Shown here: piece by piece, positions 17,656 to 25,466 of the stretch
Layout of the letters: the number at the start of each line of letters is the position of its first letter
Position numbering within the stretch: the first letter of the stretch is position 1
Origin: JBJXGE01 sp046154185
Lineage (GTDB): Bacteria; Planctomycetota; UBA8108; UBA1146; JAJFFE01
Reading direction: 5' to 3'
NCBI GenBank assembly: GCA_046154185.1
Contig: JBJXGE010000012.1
Location: 1-64,000 of the forward strand
Length of the DNA stretch: 64,000 nt
Notes under the pieces: generated by a model
Seen by the model: only the letters and a program-made list of their open reading frames with translations
Database searches by the model: none
What the model was told of the DNA's origin: nothing
Translations under genes and position numbers: made by a program

Positions 17656-18216
17656 TTAGATCTGCATCAGCTCGGTGCTCTTCTTCTTCAGTTCATCGTC
17701 GATGAGTTTCTCGTGGTCCTTCGTCAAGTTTTGGATCTTGTCTTTGAGACCACGCAAGTCGTCCTCCGACAGCACGCCGTCCTTCTGAATCTGCTCCGCG
17801 TGCTTGTTCGCGTCGCGGCGCACGTTGCGCACCGAAATGCGCGACTCCTCGGCAACGTCCTTCGCCCGACTCACGAGCTGCTTGCGACGTTCCTCCGAGA
17901 GGGGCGGCACCTTGAGCCGGATCATCTTGCCGTCGTTCATCGGCGTGATGCCGATGTCGGACTTCAAAATCGCTTTCTCGATACTGCCGATCGCCGATAA
18001 GTCGAACGGTTTCACGACCAGTTGGTCGGACTCCGGCGCCGAAATGTTCGCCATTTGCTTGAGCGGCGTCATGTTTCCGTAGTAGTCGACGCGAATGCTC
18101 TCGACGAGTCCCGGGTGGGCGCGGCCCGTGCGCATGCTGCGCAGCTCGCCGCGAAACACTTCGATCGCTTTCACCATGCGGTCTTTGGAGTCCGCCAGAA
18201 TTCCTTTGGCGTCCAT
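17656..18216 (-). CDS. frr: Ribosome recycling factor
   Basis: Splits the post-termination ribosome together with EF-G. The 186 residues match the family length. Characteristic segments: MRTGRAHPGLVESI, the head domain YYGNMTPLKQMA, LKSDIGITPMNDGKMIRL, VPPLSEERRKQLV and the long C-terminal three-helix bundle with VRNVRRDANKHAE. GAGGAG lies 6 nt before the ATG. It is the last gene of the rpsB-tsf-pyrH-frr cluster, 39 nt after pyrH, in the order conserved across bacteria. Confidence 0.98.
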   Translation of the reverse strand: MDAKGILADSKDRMVKAIEVFRGELRSMRTGRAHPGLVESIRVDYYGNMTPLKQMANISAPESDQLVVKPFDLSAIGSIEKAILKSDIGITPMNDGKMIRLKVPPLSEERRKQLVSRAKDVAEESRISVRNVRRDANKHAEQIQKDGVLSEDDLRGLKDKIQNLTKDHEKLIDDELKKKSTELMQI

Positions 18217-18255
18217 TCTTAACTCCTCAAATTGTTGGCGACTCGACTGTCGGTG

Positions 18256-18981
18256 CTACCCCGTCGGTGCGACTAATGTGCCGAGCGACTCACCGAGCAA
18301 TGCGCGGCGAATGCTACCCGAGTCGAGGCAACGGAACACGCGAATTGGCAGCGCGTACTCGCGGCACATGGCGATAGCGGTCGCGTCCATCACGCCGAGT
18401 CCTTGCGCCAAGACGTCACTGAAACTGATGCGGTCGAAGCGACGGGCCTGCGGATCGCGCGCGGGATCGCCCGAATAAACGCCGTCGACCTTCGTGCCCT
18501 TGAGGAGCAGCGTCGCACCCAACTCGACCGCGCGCAGACTCGCGCAAGTGTCGGTCGTGAAATAGGGATTGCCGGTGCCGCCGACCAAGATCGCGACCGT
18601 TCCGCGCTCGAGCGCCGTCACGCAATCGCGTTTGTTGAAGAGCACCGCGCTGCCGCCGCACGGAATCGCGGTGAAAACCTGCGCCGCGGCACCACGCGCA
18701 GCCAGCACTTGGCCGAGCGCAATGCCATTCATCACCGTCGCAAGCATGCCCATTTGATCGGCGTACCAACGATCGATGCCCGCGCGCTCGAGCGCCGCGC
18801 CGCGCAGAAAATTCCCGCCGCCGACGACGATCGCCGTTTCGACGCCTTGCCGCGCCGCTTCAGCGATCTCGGTCGCGATACGACCGAGTACGTCGGGATC
18901 GAGCCCGAGTCCATCGGCGCCGCCCAACACTTCACCAGAGAGTTTGAGGAGGACCCGTTGGCGCGCGCCGCCGCTCGCCAT
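18256..18981 (-). CDS. pyrH: Uridylate kinase
   Basis: Phosphorylates UMP to UDP in pyrimidine nucleotide synthesis; a hexameric amino-acid-kinase-fold enzyme. Motifs in order in 241 residues: LLKLSGEVLGG (phosphate loop), VVGGGNFLRGA, the MGMLATVMNG effector/UMP region, AILVGGTGNPYFTTDT and a TKVDGVYSGDP metal/nucleotide segment. It begins 3 nt after the tsf stop, so it is very likely translationally coupled with tsf. Confidence 0.98.
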   Translation of the reverse strand: MASGGARQRVLLKLSGEVLGGADGLGLDPDVLGRIATEIAEAARQGVETAIVVGGGNFLRGAALERAGIDRWYADQMGMLATVMNGIALGQVLAARGAAAQVFTAIPCGGSAVLFNKRDCVTALERGTVAILVGGTGNPYFTTDTCASLRAVELGATLLLKGTKVDGVYSGDPARDPQARRFDRISFSDVLAQGLGVMDATAIAMCREYALPIRVFRCLDSGSIRRALLGESLGTLVAPTG

Positions 18982-18984
18982 GCG

Positions 18985-19599
18985 TTACTCGATGCCCATT
19001 TGAAAGCGGACGAAGCGCTTGATCGTGATGTTTTCGCCAATCGTCGCGATCATGCTCGTGATGAGCTGCTGAATCGTGACGTTGGTGTCTTTCACGAATG
19101 GCTGTTGCAACAGACACACTTCCGCGAGCCACTTCTGGACTTTACCCTCGACGATCTTGTCGCGGATATTCGCCGGCTTCTTGAGCACGTCCTCCGACTC
19201 CGCGAAGAATGCGCGCTCACGCGCGACAATCGCGGGGTCGAGTTCTTCGGGCCGCAGCGCCAGGGGACTCGTCGGAGTTGCGCACACGTGCATGCACAGA
19301 TCGCGCACGAGCGCCTGGAATTTCTCGTTGCGCGCGACGAAGTCGGTTTCGCAGTTGACCTCGACGAGCACCCCGATCCGGCCATTGGTGTGGACGTAGT
19401 GACCGATCCAACCCTGGCTCGTGGCGCGGTCGGCCTTCTTCGCCGCTTTGTCGATGCCGCGCTTGCGCAGGTACTCCTCCGACTTTTCGATGCTGCCATC
19501 GCACTCGGAGAGCGCCTTCTTACACTCCATCATCCCCGCACCGGTTCGACGGCGCAGCTCTGCCACATCCTTGGCTGAGATCTCGGTCATGTGAGCCAT
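18985..19599 (-). CDS. tsf: Elongation factor Ts (short form)
   Basis: Nucleotide exchange factor for EF-Tu. The N-terminal UBA domain carries VAELRRRTGAGMMECKKAL, and the core contains GVLVEVNCETDFVARN, the segment that contacts EF-Tu. At 204 residues it is shorter than the E. coli protein (283) and has a single core subdomain, as in Thermus and many other phyla. ATG at 19599 is preferred for an AGGG 4 nt upstream; the ATG three codons later is an alternative. It lies 117 nt after rpsB. Confidence 0.97.
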   Translation of the reverse strand: MAHMTEISAKDVAELRRRTGAGMMECKKALSECDGSIEKSEEYLRKRGIDKAAKKADRATSQGWIGHYVHTNGRIGVLVEVNCETDFVARNEKFQALVRDLCMHVCATPTSPLALRPEELDPAIVARERAFFAESEDVLKKPANIRDKIVEGKVQKWLAEVCLLQQPFVKDTNVTIQQLITSMIATIGENITIKRFVRFQMGIE

Positions 19600-19716
19600 C
19601 CATCCCTATGCGTAGCAGCCTTCTGCTCAACATCACGGTTTAGCATTGCGGTGCTTGGAAATCATCGCCGCCGGGCGCACGCGTCCGGCGGCAGCAAAGT
19701 TTTTTGAAGGCGACGT

Positions 19717-20607
19717 CTACGTACCAGCTTCCGCCGGCATTTTGCTGGCGGCTGCGGTCACGTGTTTCTCAGTTGGCGGGGCGTCCGGTCGCTCGGAACG
19801 CTCGGCAGCGCCGTCGCCACCTTCCTTCTTCGGCGGAGCGGCTTTCGCCCGCGCTTCGGCCTTCCGCGCCGCTTCATCTTCGAGCCGCTTCTTCTCCTCC
19901 GCCGCTTGACGCTGCATGAGTTTGTCGCGGCCCGAGGTCACCGAATCGCCGAGACAACGCAGGATCACTTCGATACTGCGGTAGGCGTCATCGTTGCCCG
20001 GAATCGGAATATCGACTTCGCTCGGATCGACATCCGTATCGCAGATTGCGACCACCGGGATGTTCAACATCCGCGCCTCGGCCACCGCAATGTGATCGCG
20101 CCGCACGTCGACGACGACGATCGCGCCCGGCTGCTTGCCGAGTTTGCGCACGCCCTCGAGGTTGCGAAAAATCTTCCGGTGCTCGCGGCGCAAGCGCGAA
20201 ACTTCTTTCTTCCGGCGCAGACTCATGCCGCCGGTTGTCTCGAGCGCTTCGAGTTCTTCGAGTCGGCGCAGACGCGAACGAATCGTGTTGAAGTTCGTCA
20301 ACGTGCCGCCCAGCCAGCGGTTGACGACGAAGTGCATGCCGCATCGAACCGCCGTCTCGCGCACGACATCGCGCGCTTGCGGCTTGGTGCCGACGAAGAT
20401 CACTTCGTGGCCCGCCTCGGTCAACTTGGCGAGAAAATGCCCGCCCTTGATCATGCCGCGCATCGTCTCGCGCAGGTCGACGATATGGATTTGATTGTGT
20501 TTGCCAAAAATGTAGGGCTGCATCTTCGGATGCCAACGGCTCGCGCGATGGCCAAAGTGCACGCCCGCTTCGATCAATTCCTTCACGGTCACGGTCGTAA
20601 GACTCAA
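19717..20607 (-). CDS. rpsB: 30S ribosomal protein S2 with charged C-terminal extension
   Basis: Small-subunit protein needed for S1 binding. The S2 core (about 1-225) is intact: LIEAGVHFGHRASRWHPKM, VGTKPQARDVV, NRWLGGTLTNFNTIR, the VVVDVRRDHIAVAEA strand and IPGNDDAYRSI. The final 70 residues form a Lys/Glu/Ala-rich tail (EEKKRLEDEAARKAEARA…) without fold, an extension seen in several phyla. The start codon is TTG, supported by GAGGAGGAA 4 nt upstream. It is first in the rpsB-tsf-pyrH-frr cluster and has a U-rich leader of about 110 nt. Confidence 0.98.
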   Translation of the reverse strand: MSLTTVTVKELIEAGVHFGHRASRWHPKMQPYIFGKHNQIHIVDLRETMRGMIKGGHFLAKLTEAGHEVIFVGTKPQARDVVRETAVRCGMHFVVNRWLGGTLTNFNTIRSRLRRLEELEALETTGGMSLRRKKEVSRLRREHRKIFRNLEGVRKLGKQPGAIVVVDVRRDHIAVAEARMLNIPVVAICDTDVDPSEVDIPIPGNDDAYRSIEVILRCLGDSVTSGRDKLMQRQAAEEKKRLEDEAARKAEARAKAAPPKKEGGDGAAERSERPDAPPTEKHVTAAASKMPAEAGT

Positions 20608-21069
20608 GCAGTTCCTCCTCGGCTCGCCACTCGGCTCTGGGCGCCCCTTGCATTTCGAGGGAGCGCGCCGGTGTCAGCCCGACACGGGTAAAAAAAAAGA
20701 CGTACCAAAAAACAGGGGCGGGGATCCTAGCATTCCAGGAGTTATGGCGCAAGCGGCGGTTCCGGCCGCGAGCCGCCGCCGGCTCCGGTGCTCGGCGGCG
20801 CGATCGTGCTCGCGGCGCCTGGAGCGCGACTCAGCTGTCGAAGCTCGGCGCGGTCGTTAGCCTGCCGCGAGTCGTCGATTGCGTCGCGGCCGAGGCGGCG
20901 CGCTGCGGCGCCACCGTGACCACCGATCGGCCATCGAAGTCAATTTCCGACCGGTTGCCTGGGACGCTGAGCTGGTACCGCGAAGGCGCGGTCAGCGCGA
21001 ACGCGTGTCAGACAAAGTGAGATGCGACCGGCTCGCGGCCATTCGACGCTCGAGTTTTCGTCGCGCGGC
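20608..21069. other. 462-bp intergenic region between rpsB and prkA
   Basis: Holds the rpsB leader and candidate promoter (20608-20752). The remaining 310 bp downstream of prkA are GC-rich, and I see no gene, tRNA or clear terminator there. Confidence 0.6.
20724..20752 (-). promoter_or_regulatory. Candidate sigma70 promoter for the rpsB cluster
   Basis: Minus strand TTGCGC (20747-20752), 17-nt spacer, TAGGAT (20724-20729), about 115 nt upstream of the rpsB TTG. The leader that follows contains U6 and U9 tracts and a small hairpin (20671-20685). Confidence 0.5.
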
Positions 21070-23328
21070 TCAGCTCGTCTGCCGACTGCGCAAGACGAAC
21101 GCGATGACGTCTTTCGCGCACGCGACGCAGTAGCCGTACTTGCTGCGCATGCGCTCCAGCGCTTGCAAGACCTGCTCCTGCTCGTCTTGGCTCAGGAAGC
21201 TGAAGTCGTTGGTGCCGTGGCGCAGAATATTGTGCTCGACAATCGTCAGCGTGCGGTCGCGCTCGTTGTAGAAGCTGCGCTTGAGTTTGTCGTAGATATC
21301 CGGGAACAATCGATCGTACTTGATGTCCTGATCGCGGTGATCGATCGAGTACGCGGCGATCTTCGTGATGAGATTCGAGCGAAACACCTTGAGCGGCTCG
21401 CTCATGCTGAGCAGGCCCTCGATCCGGCCCATCAGTTGCTCCGACGGCTCCACGTACTCGCCGCGCGACGGGATGAAGAGTTTTTCGCCGAGGTCAAACG
21501 CTTTGACGTGGTGGAAATACTCTTCGAAGATGCGCTCGTACTCGCGGTCGTCGACGAGCCCAATGCTGTCATACACCTCCTGCGTCACGGTCGCGAGATA
21601 ATAGCGCTTCACGTCCTCGATGAACTTCGGGCAGTCGTTGTAGCCATTGTCGACTTGTTGGCGCAAGAACTCGTAGATCGACGTGTCTTTGACTAGATGC
21701 TCGAGTTCCTCGAACACCGACATCGGCGTCAAACAACTGTAATTGCGATTCTCGGCGGCGTCGGCGAGGAGACTCATCATCTCGCGAGCCGATGCGCCGC
21801 GCCGTCCTTCGTATTCGACACCGACGATGCCTTCGAACTCGCCCTCGGTATCGGTGTGCTCATCGCGAATCGTCCGCAAGTTGCTGCGCAGTAGCTTGCG
21901 TTCTTGATCCTTGAGCTGGAGCGGCAATTCGCCGTGATCGTAGAGCATCACCTTTTCGAGCGGCGTGAGCCGGGCGACGATCGGCGCGAGATCGGGGCCG
22001 TAGTTGCGCGCCTGCGGCCGGCGCAAGCGGGTGAGCGCGGCCCAGAGCGCCGCGACGCGCGCGGTATGCGGCGTCACGTGCCGGCCGCGCGAAAAGTGTT
22101 TGATGTGGCGCTGGTAGAGTTCCGCTTCTTTCGAGTACATGAGCAAGTACGGCACGCTGATGAGTTCGATGCGGCCCTTGAACGAGGCAAAATCGGTCGT
22201 GCGCTTGAAGAGCGACAGGTGCTTCTCGTTCGCTGTGGCGGTGAACACGACGTCGAGGAAGCCGGTGTAATTCTGGAGGTGAATCGTGCTCTTCTCCACG
22301 GTCGTGAGCAGGTACTTGTTCGTCTCCAACGGTCGCTTGAGAAAGTCCGAGTATTCGACGACGCCGTGATTCGCCTCGATCAAGTCCCCCGTCGCCTCGA
22401 TGAGTGACACGCCTTGCAAAACATTCGGCAAGTGCAGCGTTGGCTCGTAGGTCGCCGGTCGCGACGAGGCATCGATATTCCCCTGCGGCTCAATCGAGAT
22501 CGCCGACATGCGGTAACGCTTCGACACGAAGTGACGCTCGACTTGCACATGTCGCACGACCTCGCGCCAATCGCCTTGGTAGGCGGCGAGCAGCGCCTCG
22601 TAGATCTTCTTGCATTTGGGGCAGAGGTTGCCGCTTAGGAAGTGGTCGTAGTTGAGGTCTTTGTACTTGTGTTTGTCGGGATCGGCGGCGATCGCGTCCT
22701 CGATAAACGTCAAACGCTCGTCGCGCGGTATCAAGAAGAGCGGCGAGTCCTTGAGTTCGCACGGAATCCGCGCCGCGATTTGCTTGGGCTTGAGGCGCGC
22801 GTAGGAATCGAGCGGCCCGGTATCCGGGATCTCGCGCTCGAAGCCGATCTTGCCCGAGCGTTCATCGCGCTCGGCAAAGATCCAGTTGAAGGAAAACATC
22901 ATTCCGTCCGGCGTCGTGCTGTACTTCTCGAGCCCGCGCAGGATGAGTTCGATCGTCGTCGACTTAGACGAACCGTTCGGGCCGTGGAGCAGCAACATTT
23001 TGTCGGAGCGGCCGCGGCGCGCGAACTGCACGAGCTGTCGATACACGTCGTTTTGCACGCGTTCTTGGCCGACGAGCGGGTCGATGAATTTGTCGTACTC
23101 GGCATCGAAGAGTTTCCAACGGCGATCTTTGACACCGATGCGATCGACTTCGACTTGCCCGAAATAATGGAACATGTCGACGCAATACTGCGGCGCCGTC
23201 CGCAGATAGAGATACGGGTTCACGCCGAAGTCGCGCAGGTAATCCTTGAAACTCTTGATGCGCTGCCGCGACTCGAAGCGCTCGCGGCATTCGGTCTCGA
23301 TCTGATGAAGCGATTCGTTGAGTTCCAT
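21070..23328 (-). CDS. prkA: PrkA-family serine protein kinase / AAA+ ATPase
   Basis: 752-residue PrkA protein, longer than the usual 630-690. It has an N-terminal AAA+ domain (PrkA_AAA) with Walker A HGPNGSSKST (K122), a mid region, and a C-terminal part formerly likened to cAMP-dependent kinases. PrkA proteins act in stress and stationary-phase signalling, and some have been reported as AAA+ proteases rather than kinases. Two CXXC pairs are visible, CPKC near residue 230 and C734-X2-C737 near the C-terminus, which could bind a metal. The usual partners (YeaH/DUF444 and SpoVR) are not in the window. It is divergent from the topoisomerase genes. Confidence 0.92.
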   Translation of the reverse strand: MELNESLHQIETECRERFESRQRIKSFKDYLRDFGVNPYLYLRTAPQYCVDMFHYFGQVEVDRIGVKDRRWKLFDAEYDKFIDPLVGQERVQNDVYRQLVQFARRGRSDKMLLLHGPNGSSKSTTIELILRGLEKYSTTPDGMMFSFNWIFAERDERSGKIGFEREIPDTGPLDSYARLKPKQIAARIPCELKDSPLFLIPRDERLTFIEDAIAADPDKHKYKDLNYDHFLSGNLCPKCKKIYEALLAAYQGDWREVVRHVQVERHFVSKRYRMSAISIEPQGNIDASSRPATYEPTLHLPNVLQGVSLIEATGDLIEANHGVVEYSDFLKRPLETNKYLLTTVEKSTIHLQNYTGFLDVVFTATANEKHLSLFKRTTDFASFKGRIELISVPYLLMYSKEAELYQRHIKHFSRGRHVTPHTARVAALWAALTRLRRPQARNYGPDLAPIVARLTPLEKVMLYDHGELPLQLKDQERKLLRSNLRTIRDEHTDTEGEFEGIVGVEYEGRRGASAREMMSLLADAAENRNYSCLTPMSVFEELEHLVKDTSIYEFLRQQVDNGYNDCPKFIEDVKRYYLATVTQEVYDSIGLVDDREYERIFEEYFHHVKAFDLGEKLFIPSRGEYVEPSEQLMGRIEGLLSMSEPLKVFRSNLITKIAAYSIDHRDQDIKYDRLFPDIYDKLKRSFYNERDRTLTIVEHNILRHGTNDFSFLSQDEQEQVLQALERMRSKYGYCVACAKDVIAFVLRSRQTS

Positions 23329-23494
23329 GCTGGCGAAACCTCATCCTTGATTCACGAAACCACACTCAGTGGCGGCGATGCGGCGCTGTCCCATCTTCGG
23401 CTCTAGAACCATAGGGGGTAAAGTCCGCCTTTGCCACTTCCCACCCGGAAATCTCCAACGCGTCCGAAATCGGTCGCTCAGCGTCGCGAAAAAA

Positions 23495-23510
23495 TCCTGG
23501 CAAGCCAGGA
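23495..23510. other. Inverted repeat between prkA and parE, terminator-like on the minus strand
   Basis: TCCTGGC-AA-GCCAGGA forms a 7-bp stem. On the minus strand it is directly followed by six U (A-run just before 23495). No gene on that strand ends here, so it may be an operator or a barrier to antisense transcription upstream of prkA. Confidence 0.4.
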
Positions 23511-23604
23511 CGCTTCGCAATATGTTCCCCCCGCGCCCCGTCGGGCTCGCCGTGCGCCGCGGCGGACCCGATTCGACCGCAGCGGGCACCCAGAAAGTCA
23601 CCCC

Positions 23605-25455
23605 ATGGCAGAAGCGTCGGCCTCGCGCCCCGCAAGCGGCGGACGGGCCAAAGTCTATGACGAAAGTTCCATCAAGACGCTCGATGCGCTCGAGCACATT
23701 CGTCTGCGCACCGGCATGTACATCGGCCGCATCGGCGACGGCTCGCATCCGCAAGACGGCATCTATGTGCTGCTCAAGGAAGTCATCGACAACGCCATCG
23801 ACGAGTTCATTATGGGCAGCGGCAAGGAAATTCAAGTCACGCGTACCGGCGATGAGATGACGGTGCGCGATTTCGGCCGCGGCATTCCGCTCGGCAAGGT
23901 GGTCGATTGCGTAAGCCGCATCAACACGGGCGGCAAATACAACGACGACGTGTTTCAGTTTTCGGTCGGCCTCAACGGCGTGGGCACGAAAGCCGTCAAC
24001 GCCTTGTCGTCGAGCTTTGAGGTCGTGAGCTGGCGCGAAGGCAAGTATTTGCGCGCCAACTTTGAACGCGGCCGCCTCAAGGAAGAAAAGCAAGGCAAGG
24101 ACGCCGACGCGCCGACCGGCACGCTCGTGAAGTTTGTTCCCGACCGGCAGATTTTCGGCGAATCGCAGTGGGACGAGCAGTTCATCCTGCACCGGCTGCG
24201 GTACTACACGTATTTGAACGCCGGACTCACGATTCGCTACAACGATCAAGCACTCGTCAGTCGCCGCGGACTCCACGACTTGCTCGCCGCGGAGGCGGGC
24301 GAAGAGGAGCTGCTGTATCCGATCATCCATTTGAAGTCGCCGCGCCTCGAGTTCGCATTCACGCACACGCACAATTACGGCGAGACGTACTTCAGTTTTG
24401 TGAACGGGCAATTCACGAACGACGGCGGCACACATTTGAGCGCGTTTCGCGAAGGCCTCTTGAAGGCGGTCAACGAGTATTCGCAGCGCAGCTTTGCCGG
24501 CGAAGATGTGCGCGACGGCATCGCCGGCGCCATCGCGATCAAACTGCAAGATCCCGTGTTCGAGAGCCAAACGAAAAACAAGCTCGGCTCAACCGAAGTG
24601 CGGCCGTGGATCGTGCAAGAGGTCAAGCAGCAACTCGAGATTTGGCTCCACAAGAACCGTGAAGTGGCGCAGGCGCTCGTCGAGAAAGCGCAAAGCAACG
24701 AGAAGATCCGCAAAGAGCTCGCGGCCATCAAGAAGGAAGTGCGCGATCGCGCCAAGGCGACGGCGGTCCGGGTGCCGAAGCTCACCGATTGCAAAGTGCA
24801 TCTGCAGGACTTGAAGGACGAACGGCGCGAGCAAACGACAGTGTTCATCACCGAGGGCGACTCCGCTGGCGGCGCCATGGTGCAAGCGCGCGATGTCTAC
24901 ACGCAGGCGATTTTCAGCCTCAAGGGCAAACCACTCAATTGCCAAGGCATGAAACGCGACGCAATCTACAAGAACGAAGCGCTCTACAACATCATGCGCG
25001 CGCTCGGCATCGAAGAATCGCTAGAAGGTCTGCGATATAGTCGCGTCGTCATTGCGACCGACGCCGACGTCGACGGCATGCACATCCGCAACTTGCTGCT
25101 GACGTATTTTCTGCGCTATTTCGAAGAGCTCGTGCTGACCGGCCACGTATACATCTTGGAGACTCCGCTTTTTCGCGTGCGAAACAAGAAAGAGACGCGC
25201 TACTGCTATTCGGAGGCGGAGCGCGACGCGGCAGCGAAGTCGCTAGCGAACCACGAGATCACGCGCTTCAAGGGCCTCGGGGAGATCGGCCCAAAAGAAT
25301 TCGAGCGCTTCATCGGCGATGACATGCGTATCGCGCCGGTGCGGCTGGAAAAAATCAGCGACGCAACGCGCTGCCTCGACTTCTTCATGGGCAAGAACAC
25401 GCCGGAGCGCCGCGAGTTCATTGTCAACAATCTGCGCGTCGAAGCCGCCATCTAA
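23605..25455 (+). CDS. parE: Type IIA topoisomerase subunit B (ParE/GyrB-like)
   Basis: ATPase and TOPRIM subunit of a type IIA topoisomerase, 616 residues from the ATG at 23605. The longer ORF (from 23431) adds 58 low-complexity residues without homology. The GHKL ATPase shows EVIDNAIDEF, DFGRGIPLG and GLNGVGTKAVNALS. The transducer follows, then TOPRIM motifs FITEGDSAGGA (near 415) and DADVDGMHIRNL (near 490), ending in a C-terminal SAEFERFIGDDM-like segment (KEFERFIGDDM). It lacks the large GyrB insert, so ParE-type is favoured. The subunit A gene begins 11 nt downstream. Whether the pair acts as topo IV or a gyrase cannot be decided from sequence alone. Confidence 0.93.
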   Translation: MAEASASRPASGGRAKVYDESSIKTLDALEHIRLRTGMYIGRIGDGSHPQDGIYVLLKEVIDNAIDEFIMGSGKEIQVTRTGDEMTVRDFGRGIPLGKVVDCVSRINTGGKYNDDVFQFSVGLNGVGTKAVNALSSSFEVVSWREGKYLRANFERGRLKEEKQGKDADAPTGTLVKFVPDRQIFGESQWDEQFILHRLRYYTYLNAGLTIRYNDQALVSRRGLHDLLAAEAGEEELLYPIIHLKSPRLEFAFTHTHNYGETYFSFVNGQFTNDGGTHLSAFREGLLKAVNEYSQRSFAGEDVRDGIAGAIAIKLQDPVFESQTKNKLGSTEVRPWIVQEVKQQLEIWLHKNREVAQALVEKAQSNEKIRKELAAIKKEVRDRAKATAVRVPKLTDCKVHLQDLKDERREQTTVFITEGDSAGGAMVQARDVYTQAIFSLKGKPLNCQGMKRDAIYKNEALYNIMRALGIEESLEGLRYSRVVIATDADVDGMHIRNLLLTYFLRYFEELVLTGHVYILETPLFRVRNKKETRYCYSEAERDAAAKSLANHEITRFKGLGEIGPKEFERFIGDDMRIAPVRLEKISDATRCLDFFMGKNTPERREFIVNNLRVEAAI

Positions 25456-25466
25456 GGGGACACCAC

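Noticed and set aside
20690..20698. The T9 tract (minus strand) upstream of rpsB as a terminator
   Set aside because: The hairpin lies downstream of the U-tract rather than before it.
23431..23604. 58-residue N-terminal extension of ParE
   Set aside because: It is Arg/Pro-rich with no family match; the ATPase domain begins soon after the ATG at 23605.
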